The notes below the pieces were generated by a model. The model saw nothing but the letters and a program-made list of their open reading frames with translations, had not been told where the DNA came from and ran no database searches. The translations under genes were made by a program, and so were the position numbers. From Chaenocephalus aceratus (Eukaryota; Chordata; Actinopteri; Perciformes; Channichthyidae), in contig CM043792.1 in the NCBI GenBank assembly GCA_023974075.1, positions 23,398,014-23,462,013 on the forward strand: a stretch of 64,000 nucleotides of DNA, given 5' to 3'. Of this stretch, positions 24,530 to 35,496 are shown one piece after another (the first letter of the stretch is position 1; each line of letters begins with the position of its first letter).

Positions 24530-25889
24530 AAAAAAATTAAAGATAACGATTTTCTATTGTTATTATATATATATATATTGCCACTGTTTTTTAATACTGA
24601 CACCTAACTTGCACTAAGGTGTGTCTGCTGCTATATATTGCCACTGTTACATTGTTTTGAAACTACTTACACTTTATTTTACATTTCACACTGTTATTTA
24701 ACTTCAATTTACATGCATACGACACACCTGGAACAGCATGATGCCGTTATTGTTATGTCTTGACTGTGCAATAAAACAAACAAACTGGCGAAGCTTTATT
24801 TATTGTGTCCCACCCCAAATTTGCAGAATAGAAGAATGTGAGAGCAGACAGGTGTCGGTGGTTGAATTGATCAGAAACACAAGTCTTACAAATAAACACA
24901 AGTAATTTATCATGTCATTTGTTTTAGATAAATAAGGGAAAAACACCAAACAAGGGTTGGTGTCCTTTTCCAAAATCAGCCTGAGGGGGTAATATATAAT
25001 AAATACATAAAGATAAAGTCCATTGTTATAATGGGGTATTTTATTTGTAAATTACCCTTATGAACTCCATCATGTCTGAGGTCGGAAAGTAAACAAACGC
25101 CTCATACAGCGGATGGGCTTTATACCCCCTCCCCCCCCCGTGTAGTTCTTCTTCTCTCGTTTTTTTGTTGTACTCGCCGTGAAGTGGTTTTGCGGCCTGC
25201 CAGTAAACCCAGAGAAGAAGAAGACGAAGTGACGTCAGCGTAATCGTGCCTCAGGGAAAGTACTGCGGTGTGAATACGATTGGCACTAGCCCCCTGGCGG
25301 ATTTAGTGCCGTGGTACTTTAGTGGTACTTTAGTGCAGGCACTTGCAGGTACTTTAGTGCAGGCACTAAAGTACCGCAAGTCCTGCGGTGTGAAAGCGGC
25401 TCATGTCTTTCCAGCTCGTCCCTATCTGTCTCTATGTATCTATCTGTGCGCTCATGGAGCATCCTGCATCTTTCCCCCCCTTCTTCTTGACCCTCTTCTA
25501 TCCCAGGTGTGAAAGCCTCATCTCTCTCATCATCTGAGAGCTCCAAATCTTAATCTCCCTGAACTATCTGGTACAGAAAATGTGTGCTTCAGTTCCATCT
25601 CCTGCAACAATATTGAGTCATAAAGTCCATGAAGATAGTCCTGACGTCCACTAGAATGGACATTTCGCAAGCAAGCGCTCCGAGACCACCTATTTTAGCG
25701 GACCAGAGTCCGGTTGTTTAGTTCACTTAAGAGGTCTCGGACTGCGTTCACACCGACCCAAATGAACCGCACCAAGCGGCTAAATGCACCAGGGTTCGAT
25801 TCAACCGGACTATACAAGGCAGGTGTGAACGCACCCTAAATTCGCATGAACCTTTGTGGGAAAAGTACCGCAGTGTGAATGCGCCTATT

Positions 25890-27529
25890 GATTGTGCTGA
25901 AGAGGCACAGAGAGAGCAGAAACACAACTGACAGCTCTCTAAATGGACATGATTTTTCACCATACTCATGCCTAAACTGCTCTGGTGTCCACTTTCTGCA
26001 CATGTGGCAACTCCTAAAAGCCCAGAGGAGTCTTGTTGATAGCAATGATAGTGACAATATGTATCCGCACGTCTACTACATATCAAGAAAAATATATAAA
26101 ATTGACACGTTTTTCGTGTCATGTCTATGATTGCACATGTGGAGAAAGATGAAGGCAAAAGGACTGAATTGGTTTTCAGGGCATGAATGCGAGAGCTGAG
26201 AAAAACACCTCTGTAGCAGTATGACGTGTGGATATAAATCGATGGTGGAAGTCATTTACTATACTTTGAAGCTCTTGCTAGCATGATAACGTTATTACTT
26301 GATGGACAAGTTTCCAACATAGCATTATCGTGTTTCCTGTGTTTATTAAAAGATGCATTTCTCATAATGCAAGGAATCATTGAGTTTTGATTTATTGTAA
26401 AGAAAGTGTTTAGTAAGCTACATAATACTCATCAAGTAATTTCCTACTGGTATAATTAGCTTGCTTGCTCCACATCAAGACTGTTCAAGTTGGATGAAGC
26501 AGAATATACTGGTATCTTATTTTCTGTATCTGACTTGTGCTGTGAGTAATACATTTAACCTGTCGGAGGGGGGCGACTTCCCATGGCGAAAAAAACCCCT
26601 TAAATGTTAAAGTGTTCACTCTTCCTCCGCGGTAATGACAGTAGCACTTGAGAGCAGAAAACATAAATCAGCGACCTGACAAGATTAACTATCAATAAAG
26701 AACACACACCTTAAATTGCTTTAATTTGGCATATCCTATTATTCGATGTTGTTGGCTGTTCAACCGACTAAACAAACACTTGTAAGACTTCCTTTTGGAG
26801 TGTGTCATAATTGCTTTATTATTTGTAGACCATCAAAAGCAATACAAAAGGGTCCCATAACTCCTCTCCAGCATTGTACTGTGTATTTTTCAGCTGCAAT
26901 TGCCCTTCATTAGGGCAGTGAAAGCGATGATGCAGCAGAAACCTTAGAGGGATAACACAGTCCATTAATTAGATGTTATGGACTTTATCGTTATGTTCAC
27001 GATGGTGTCCTAGTGTGCATATAGAATGTTAAATTCCACTTTTCACAATAAACAACCAAGGCATGTATAGGAAATGACTGACTGATAAACCCCAGAAGAG
27101 GGTCTTTCTTTAGAAGCACTGTGTGTCAGCCTTCTGCTCATTAGCACATTATAACTAGAGATGCAGACACATTCACACTGCATGGCAAATTAGATTTAGT
27201 CCCAACCCCCACTCCCACTCCCACGTCAAACCCACAGATCACATTATGTACTGTAATGTTTAGGAAATCCTAATAGGATTGTTTAGATACTGCTTGTCCA
27301 CTCATTATTGAATACATTATTACATCAAAAACAATGAGGTTACTGAATATAAAAATAAATAAAGAGATGTGCAATAAAGAGACAGATTGGCAGTGTGACA
27401 AGGGCACACACACTATCATTTTCCACAGTTCATTTATCTTTTCTTGTCTGCAACAGTTTTACTATCTCTTTTATTTCCTGGCCCTCAAACAGGAACCCCT
27501 CTTTCTCTCCACGAGTCTCCCTCAGCTCC
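25890..27529. other. No gene seen
   Basis: Non-coding sequence between the transposon nest and the gpr139 first exon. Confidence 0.45.
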
Positions 27530-27850
27530 CAGCCTCCGTCTCTCTCCCTCACTTTCTAATCTTCAGCATACCCTTGCTCTCCATCCACCTTACTCCCTCC
27601 TTCTTTTGCTCCCTCCCTCCCTCCCTCTTTCCTCCTCCTCCTCCTCCTCCTCCTTCTCCTGCTGCTCTCTCGACTCGCTCTCATTCCCCCTCACTCACAC
27701 ACTCAGGCAGCATCCTCCCCTTTCCACTTCTACCTTCATACTCACCTCTCTGCTTCTCTCACCTCCTTTCTCTCCGTCACCTACTAACACATTTCATCTC
27801 TCGCATCTCCCAGTCTGTTGTCTCCCCTATACCATCACACACACTCCACC
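27530..27850 (+). promoter_or_regulatory. Pyrimidine-rich tract upstream of gpr139 exon 1
   Basis: More than 80% C/T, with CTCC repeats at 27605-27665. It lies 150-480 bp before the ATG and may be 5' UTR or promoter. No TATA box was assigned. The long frames across it are low-complexity translations. Confidence 0.4.
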
Positions 27851-28010
27851 TCGTTACCTTGCGCAAACCCAGGCGTGCCACACTCATGCTGATTGGCACC
27901 CAAGGACAGAGCACCCTCTCTCCCATCCCGGCGACCAGGCGGTTTTGCTTGTGTGGCCAGCCGGCTTCTTGACACTGAGCTCAGCTGAGGAAGAGGACAA
28001 AGAAGAGACC

Positions 28011-28157
28011 ATGGAGCACAGCCACATCTTCCCTGTTTTTTCCCAAATGACAGCAGTTGGAGCCCAGAGCAGCATCCCTCTGAGTTCGCCCAGGGGTGCC
28101 CTCTCGGACCACTGCCTGTCATCTACTACAGCGTCCTGCTCTGCCTCGGCCTGCCGG
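28011..28157 (+). CDS. gpr139: gpr139 exon 1 (N-terminus and start of TM1), one base short
   Basis: The ATG at 28011 sits in a strong Kozak context (GAGACCATGG) and reads MEHSH, like the MEHTH start of mammalian GPR139. The reading frame that carries the rest of the exon (NDSSWSPEQ, then PVIYYSVLLCLGLP) is offset by one base. One extra T in the TTTTTT run near 28043-28048 would join the two. This later frame has no ATG of its own after an upstream stop codon. The exon ends CCG G|GTAAGA in phase 1, matching exon 2 (G|CT = Ala, giving LPANILTV). The length, 147 nt, is one less than the 148 required. NDS near the start is a likely N-glycosylation site. The pyrimidine-rich stretch 27530-27850 lies upstream as 5' UTR or promoter. 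Confidence 0.85.
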
Positions 28158-29810
28158 GTAAGAGATGTGCACACAGTGTGTGTTTTGATGTCTGTGTCTA
28201 ATCACATGCACGTCTCATTCTGTGTTAATTTGCTCCCCAGCGGGATGCAAGAGTCACGCTTCTTGATATGATGTGTACTTGTCTGCTGGTTTGAGTGAGT
28301 GTGTGTTGTGCACAGCTGCAAAAAGTGTCACACACACAGACACATGCACACACTGTTGATTTGTCATCCTGACCTTGTGGCAATCACTTGTGCATGCACA
28401 CTTATTTTTTGTGTGTTTGTCTGTGCTTTGCCTGTCTGTTTGGAGGTGGTTTTGTACATGTCTTTTTTCGGTGGAAATAGTCACGCACCACTTAAACAAA
28501 TTGTGCAAAGCGTAATTAAATCTGATTGTTAACCTTTAAAACAGCACCTTTTCTGTTAGGCTGCAGTGGTTCTGGCGATGGGTGCATGACAGAGTGTGTC
28601 TGTAATGACTCAGGCTTGACCTCGGGGACAAGTGTGTGTTACGTGGCTCATCTTGGTGACCTGCATTAATGACACTTGCTTCGTTGCGTCCTTACCATTG
28701 ACTGATTAGTCCATTCACAGTCACTGTCGGACTCATTTACTGCCTCTCTCCCACTGCGTGATCTATGAGCCGACCTGCTCTCACACAAGGAAGCAAAGAG
28801 GTGTGTGCATGCATGTGTGTGTGTTTCAGAGAGAGAGGCAGGACACAGAGGTGAGATAAAAGAGGAAAAGTGGGAGTGTCTATCAGAGGTATGGGGTTCA
28901 GTGAGGTTAGAAACATCCACCCTGCTTCAGCACTAACATTCTTCAGGTGCATCCAGTGTTTTTGCTATTCATCCTGATTCTGATAAATACATCTAATGAC
29001 TTTGCTTGTCTTATTTGTACTAATACATTACATTAACGTTAGCTCTGCACCTCTCCTCCTTGATAAAGACTCGGAGTGAGATGTTATTTTGTCCTGGTTC
29101 AGAACAAGTCTGCAATGCATAATGAAAAGCTTTAGTACGCCAAGACTGCAGTTGCTCCACAAGATTTGCAGCCAGTAAAAGTCTGTCTTTGTGATTAAAT
29201 CTAGTCTAATTAATTATCCTGGTTGACAAATTAAGTCTTGCACATCATTTAATTGTTTTCTTGCCTCGAAAGTTTTATCTGTCTCTGCAGCTGAAGTCTT
29301 CTTTACAAAATAGCACTAACCTGGGAGTGTAATGCAATCTTACGTCTGAAATAATAGTTGAGTGCAGCAGGCTGATATTTCGCAGCAGCCAAGATTGACT
29401 TATTTAATCATTGTGTCGTTCGACTCAAGCCGAATCATAAATGTTTTCATGAGTGCAGCATGTGGGAGGGGTAGTGGTGTGACCTAAAGACTCTCACATA
29501 TTTAACACCCTCAAAGCATTTGGAGCTGTTTACCCTCGATTATCAGACCGTTTTCATTAGTTATTTAGAAGCAACAGGGCTTCAGAAGGTCATCATCATG
29601 TCTGTAAGATTCTTGCAGACTTTGACCTTTAAGCTGCAGACATAGAGGGGTCACTTCGAGAGCACACATGTGAGGGTGAAAAGCGTGAAGATTGAAGGTG
29701 ATGAGGAAAGGGATTACGCCAGTTAATTGGTGGGAAATGTGTGACCTAGGGAAAGGATCAACCGACATCTCAGGTTGAACAGAATGGAGTATGGGGAGGA
29801 CAAGGACACC

Positions 29811-29959
29811 AAGAAGAAGAAGAAGAAGAAGAAGAAGAAGAAGAAGAAGAAGAAGAAAGAAGAAGAAGAAGAATAAGAAAAGAAGAAGAAGAAGAAGAAG
29901 AAGAAGAAGAAGAAGAAGAAGAAGAAGAAGAAGAAGAAGAAGAAGAAGAAGAAGAAGAA
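29811..29959 (+). repeat. (AAG)n trinucleotide tract, about 150 bp
   Basis: Pure purine AAG repeat with two interruptions (GAAAGAAG, AATAAG) in gpr139 intron 1. Confidence 0.97.
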
Positions 29960-30075
29960 CGGAGTTAAAAGAAATAGATTAATAACAGCAGAGGCAGTGA
30001 AGTAGCACCTCTGAGCCCGAGTGGAGGATACGACAGCGCTGAGACGAATTGCCACATTTTTAATTAATTGCTAAC

Positions 30076-30102
30076 TCTCTCTCTCTCTCTCTCTCTCTCT
30101 CT
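30076..30102 (+). repeat. (CT)n
   Basis: About 13 CT units. Confidence 0.9.
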
Positions 30103-30689
30103 GCTCACCACACCACACTGCTTGAGACAGAAGAGACATGTGCTGGCATAGCAAACAGAGACACAGCGGAGTTTCTGACATGCAGGGATTACAGAATTTA
30201 GGCCTGCTCTTTGTGTCTCACTCACATCTGAGACACTTACTGTCGAGTATGTTGAAGATGGTGAGTGATTTTGTGTGTCGACTCGTAACTGGGTGTTAAA
30301 GCTTCTCTGAATATCCGGCCTGATACAGCTGCTTTTATGCAAACTGTTTGAGTGGAGCATTCCTCAAGCAGGGAGTTCTTTATGATGCCGTTTATAGACT
30401 CTTTACCTGCCCCATTTAAATTTCAACTCGAGGTCACTGTTAATGCTTGAATATTTATTTAATTTGCCTGCCTTTAAATTACTTGCACATATTCCAATGG
30501 TTCAATGTTTGTAACATGTCTTTGCAGCAGGGCACAATGCAACTAAAAAGATTACATTTGTTAAATTCAATCACATTATATTACATTAGTACATCAGATA
30601 ATCATCATCATTTGTGTTGCTTTCAAGTGCTCACAAAATGTACTATGTTAGGTCATTGTGAATGAGAGTTACAAATTATTATATATTAT

Positions 30690-30755
30690 TTAAGTTGGAA
30701 GGGACATAGAAAAGCGCTATATAATGTAAACCATTATTATTATTATTATGATTTG
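30690..30755 (+). mobile_element. LINE 3'-tail remnant
   Basis: GAAAAGCGCTATATAATGTA followed by an ATT run matches the tail form of the LINE ending at 34671. Confidence 0.45.
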
Positions 30756-33700
30756 TCGGAACCAGAATATGCAAATTAATATCAACTCTCAAATGTCATT
30801 GGCTAGCTTTTCCAGTGCTTATACGTATCAAATGAAGAGGCTCAGTTGTCATGCATAATAAACCCTTTTAATAAGTGTATGTTGAATATGTGTCAACAAA
30901 TGGTTGAATGGTGTTGACATGTGTGCACATTGTGCCAGCAGAAATGTGCACGTGTCGCTCCTTCCCAAGCGCACAGGAACACGCATGAGCCCACATACTT
31001 AACAGTATGTTGGTGCGTTCCTTCCCTCTTTCTTGAAGCCCCTCCATATGTGGCTGTCGACAGTCAGCGATGTGGCACACGTGAGGGGAAATCTCCACCT
31101 ACTCCAACTAATCCCTCCACCCAAAAGGGGAAATGTTCAGCGTTAACAACCCTCTGTTCCACAACACAGTGCAGGTCAGGGGTCAGCCGCTACTTAATGA
31201 AGAGGTGAGGACCTGCGATATACAGTTTGCACTATTGATCTGTCAATGTGTACAGAGAGGGCAAGGTGGGATTGGAGCTTGTTAAGAGATACTGTCACTC
31301 TGAAGAGTCAAGTGTTAGAATAGACAAAGAGGAAAGAATGGGAAAGCATGTGTAAAAGATAGCGAATATTAAGTGTATCAAATGGAAAGAGATTTCTGAG
31401 CTCTGGTTTGTCTCCAGTCTGCAGTCTGAGAAAAAAAGAGGGGAAGGGAAGGACAGAGAGAAAGTGTCAGCTTGTGGTGGGGAGACGAGCCAGGGGGGGG
31501 GGGAGGCAAGAAAGGAGGGAGGTATTGTTTCAGGCAATAAAGCAGAGATGTTGTCGAGTGAAGTGAAATACTTTTTGTTGAACAGCTGTCACCATTGCTG
31601 AGAACCCAATTCCATGTGTTGTCTGACATTTTCTGGAAGTAATATTCGTCAATCTGAGGATAATAATGGCGCCGCTAGATCGACATTATCTTAATATATT
31701 CATTTTTTCTTCATCTCTCATCCATTTACCCTTCTTCGCAGCTCTTCTTTACCTCATATGCCCTCTTTCTCACATGTTTTTTCAAAACTGAAATCTCATT
31801 AAAAAAGATGTGGAGAAGGTCCAAAAGCACATCATAACTGTTAGCATTGTTTACGAGCCCTTTGGACATGAGAAGCTGAGTTTGTCAGTCTGCAGTGTCT
31901 CATCAGCAGCAGCCTCGGTGTAAAGACAGTCGTCTCCACCACACTTTGACTCATTGTGGCCTGTCTGTGAAATGAATGGCTGTTAGAGGTTAGCAGAGGC
32001 AGAGCACTGCAGCAACATCAATATAATTAGCAGCAACCAGGGGCCTATTTCTCTCCTAATATGCCTTAATAATAATCATTGAATATCTATTTTCTTTTCC
32101 TATCCTGTTATGTTTCTTATTGTTGCTGTATATTTCTTACTTTGCATCTTTCTTTTTCTTACGAGCTTCCTCCTTTTCCTCATTAACTCTCAGATCATAC
32201 CCATCAAGCTCGCAATAAAATGTGTTGGATGGACATTATCACATTGTCATGGCATTACAGGCCTGACTTTTATTGCAATTTAACAGCACGAAAACAGATT
32301 TGACACTATTAGGGAGTTTGGACCTAATTCTGAACAGTTTAAAAACTGTCAGCTAAAACATTGTTTTATCTTCAATGCATGTTTTTGTGGCTTTGCAGCA
32401 GGGATTTGGTCCTGGTTTCTGTTCCGGGGAATTAAAAAAAATCTCCCTGCTTCATGTCCCGTCTGACACTTGGAGAAGACAAAAGGGAAATGGTTGTCAT
32501 CAGGAACAAAGTGCCTGTGACCTTTGAAGCAAGCTTTGATTTTCACCTCCTATGTTTCTCTCGTCTCTCTTCCTTTCCTCCCACTGCCTCACCCCTCTCC
32601 TATATACCCCTCTCTGTCTCATTCTGTTTTTTTTTATCTAATCCTTTCCTTCAATTCCCTCTCAATGGCCTGTTCTCTTTTAACTCCCTGTGACCTTCTT
32701 CACACCACATGTTACATCACCTTCCATCTATTTCTTCATCCCTCTCTTCTACACTCATCTCGTCTTATTAACCTCCGGATATGCCATCAAAGCCAAACCT
32801 CAATTTCCTCCAAATGACAAAAAAAGAAGCCAATTTCAATGTTCACTTTCATTGGCTCTTTAGGATATTTTTACATTTTTAATTATTCTGCGTATGTAAA
32901 AGGAGCCCCATGAGAAAGCTTAAGGACTGGTGTGCGGCACCTCGTGTCTTGCCACTGGTGTCAGGGGGTTAAGACACGTAGTTTGTCGACTGCCCGTCTC
33001 AACACGTTGCTTTAGTGGCGGGATGAGTCAGCCTCGTTCCACTCTCTGCCTTCTCTTTCCCGCTAAACAACGTCAATGGCCCTGTCCTTTGTCACATTAG
33101 GGGAGCAGCAGGGGGAAGCACAGACTCAAAATAATTCCCACACACAAATACAGAAAGATTCACACAAACAAACACACACAAAAGTTCATAAGCAAATGTA
33201 GTCAGACAAACACAGCTCTCAGTTTGAGACAACTATTTTTGCCAACAAAGATGGATTCATTTTGCATGTGTCTCCATCTGAATGTCCAGGCATGAGATGT
33301 AAATGTCTATGTACTCATGCTGTGTTATTGTTGTGTAGCATCTGTTCAGAGTGTGCAGCTCTCCAACTTGTCTCTCCCCCTGCTTGGCCCCTGAGACGAC
33401 AGAAAGAGCAGGAGTCAATTGTAATGAATGGGCAACCCAATGCAGGCTGGCTCGAGCTAAATGGAAATGTCAAGCTCGCTACAGATCCCTTTTGTTTGTC
33501 TGTAGAAAGCCCCATCTCAACGGGAAGCCCGAACAGAACAATACCCAGCCAGTGACAGTCAACACTTCACTGTTTCCATTTCAGGTCACCCCTCTCTGTT
33601 TAACAAAATATTATGTGGACAGAGAAAGAGATAAGTTAGAGAATTTGGTGGGCAGAAGTACAGCAAAGGAATGGAGGTGATTATATCAATGGTGGGGTAC

Positions 33701-34067
33701 ACCATTGTGAAGGGTGTGAAGGGTGTGAAGGGTTTAAAATGGACCTACGGGAAGTTTATGAACAGCTTAGCTTAACCGCAAACCTTTCCTGGAACAAAAA
33801 ACACTGATAAGATCATTTGAATACACTTGATGAGAGGCAGCAGGTGTGTGTACATTACACACTTACAGCTGTAGCAGCTTTATGAAACAACGTGTGCAAA
33901 GAGTCAATAAGAACCAGCAGTAAGCCAAAACAAAAAAGGTAATATCAATCAGCTAAACAGATGCGAATCAAAACTGAGATTAGACCTTTGATTGTTCCTC
34001 AATACTCAATGAGTTTGGACACCACCAAAGCAAAAAGACACAGAAGAGCTGCAACTAACATTCATAT

Positions 34068-34671
34068 TCAATAGACTCCAGCGTGTCCAGAACGCAGCCG
34101 CCAGACTCCTCGCCCACACCAAATCATGGCATCACATCACCCTGGTCCTCAAAGAACTCCACTGGCTCCCCGTTTCACACCGCATCCATTACAAACTCCT
34201 GGTCCTCACTTTCAAAGCCCTCCACCATCTGCCCCCCCACCCCCCTACCTCACTGACCTCCTCATCCTCTACCAACCACCCCGGTCCCTCAGATCCACCT
34301 CAGCCGGTTTGCTTTCCATCCCCAAGGCCAAACTCCGGAGCTTCGGGGATAGAGCCTTCTCTGTGGCAGCCCCGAAGCTCTGGAACTCCCAACCCCAAGA
34401 CCTCCGTGAGTCTGAGTCCCTCACCCTGTTCCAGTCCCGCCTCAAAACCCACCTCTTCAACTCTGTATCCATAATCCCCCCCCCCCCCCCCCCCCCCAAC
34501 CAACTTTCTCCTGACTGCTTTTCTGTTTTGTTTTGTTTCTTTGTTTCTTTTTGTCTTTGTTTTTGTTTTTGTTTTGTTTGTATACCCTCCCTCCCAAATG
34601 TAAAGCGTCTTTGGGTTCAAGAAAAGCGCTATAGAAATACAATTTATTATTATTATTATTATTATTATTAT
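34068..34671 (+). mobile_element. 5'-truncated LINE (L2/CR1-like) 3' end
   Basis: The translation gives RLQRVQNAAARLLAHT, then LVLKELHWLPVSHRIHYKLL and FKALHH, the C-terminal region of teleost L2/CR1-type ORF2. A frame change follows at a C-rich run, after which SRLKTHLFNS is read. The 3' end has the typical tail AAGCGCTATAGAAATACAA, followed by an (ATT)n run. The reverse transcriptase catalytic part is missing. It lies in gpr139 intron 1. Confidence 0.8.
34476..34497 (+). repeat. Poly-C run
   Basis: About 22 consecutive C within the LINE 3' region; prone to length error. Confidence 0.9.
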
Positions 34672-34774
34672 ATTGTATCTTTGATAAATGTAGCATTGCT
34701 CTCATTGACACCTAGCATTAGCCAAAATGCAACTCAACCACCACTGTTTGGTTAGAGGTTTGGTTGTGTTATGC

Positions 34775-34870
34775 AGGGCCGGTCCTGACCTATTTGCTGC
34801 CCTAGGCAATACTTTAGCTGGCCCCATATTTGAAGCGCCCCTCATGGATCGATGCGCCCTTAGCAATCGC
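34775..34870. mobile_element. Possible truncated DNA-repeat end
   Basis: CAGGGCCGGTCCTGACC followed by GCTGCCCTAGGCAA looks like one terminus of a dispersed fish repeat. No matching opposite end was found nearby. Confidence 0.3.
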
Positions 34871-35145
34871 CTTACGTAGCTTTAAGCTGTTAGCCTAAAT
34901 CAGAGATAAGAAGAGATGTTTTTTTTTAACTCAGCAGCCCAAATTTAGGGTTTTTTCATTGGCAAACGTTTAGTTTTCTCTTTTACTTTATTTTATTACC
35001 AAAGTTTGGTAAAACCATACTTCGAGGATGCTTGTCAGCTTGATCTTGACACATAAAGTACATAGTGTTGGAAAATTATAATAATACAACGCAGTCTCAC
35101 GGCATTTCGTGTCACACAGAACGATTTTAAAAGCAATGTATTTCA

Positions 35146-35395
35146 GGCGGTGGTGGCGAAGTCTATAGGGACTTGGCTTGGCAACTGGAAGGTCACCAGT
35201 TCAAGTCCCGGCAAGACCAAGTGCTACCGAGGTGTCCCTGAGCAAGGCACCGTTCCCTACACTGCTCCCCGGGCCCTGTTCAAAAATTGCTGCCCACTGC
35301 TCCTAACACTAGGATGGGTCAAATGCAGAGAAACAATTTCCCCACGGGGATTAATAAAGTATATCAATCAATCAATATCTCTATTGGTAGTGTAG
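35146..35395 (+). mobile_element. tRNA-derived SINE
   Basis: An A-box-like TGGCGAAGTCTATAGGGAC is followed by a B-box-like GGTCACCAGTTCAAGTCCC, spaced as in a tRNA promoter. A SINE body (GAGCAAGGCACCGTTCCC) follows, then CACGGGGATTAATAAAGTA and an ATCA repeat tail. It fits a fish tRNA-SINE; the exact family was not determined. It lies in the left arm of the inverted-repeat element. Confidence 0.75.
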
Positions 35396-35496
35396 TGCAC
35401 AACATCTTTTTGCTTCTGACCGGAAGCTGTGTGGTTCATAAAAACATGTTCTTATTCAATATCAAGCCTCGATTATTGTTTTTAAATCGTATAATA

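Larger units (their letters stand above)
23622..25836. mobile_element. Inserted Harbinger-like element(s) within the right arm of the outer element
   Basis: The outer element's right arm is interrupted after ACTAA and resumes after CCCTAA, giving a TAA duplication (23619-23621 and 25837-25839), the TWA target of PIF/Harbinger. The insert ends share GCGTTCACACC in inverted orientation. Inside it, a further pair of termini (GAGCCGC.TTCACACCGCAGGAC) at about 24005 and 25402 encloses the Myb-like ORF. Repeated GTTCACACC/GGTGTGAA blocks and many inverted AGTCCC/TACTTTAGT stretches make this a mosaic of related ends. Confidence 0.6.
21701..25886. mobile_element. Nested DNA-transposon cluster with perfect 46-bp terminal inverted repeats
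   Basis: 21701-21746 is the exact reverse complement of 25841-25886 and starts AGGCGCATTCACACTGCGG. Both ends are flanked by ATT (21698-21700 and 25887-25889), a possible 3-bp target duplication. Subterminal inverted stretches (AGAAGAGTTACGAC and ATCGTTCCCCGGAAGTT) recur inverted at about 23577-23591 and 23499-23515. The right arm of the original 2 kb element therefore ends near 23621 and resumes at 25840, split by a second insertion. A THAP exon lies inside. The 3-bp duplication and termini fit a PIF/Harbinger-like element, but the superfamily is not certain. Confidence 0.75.

Noticed and set aside
27444..28271. 275-aa ORF ending in the gpr139 exon
   Set aside because: Most of it is low-complexity Ser/Pro/Leu from the pyrimidine-rich tract. 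Only the part from ATG 28011 is genuine, and beyond the T-run it is in the wrong frame.
29723..30055. Poly-Phe and poly-Arg/Lys ORFs
   Set aside because: Translations of the (AAG)n tract.
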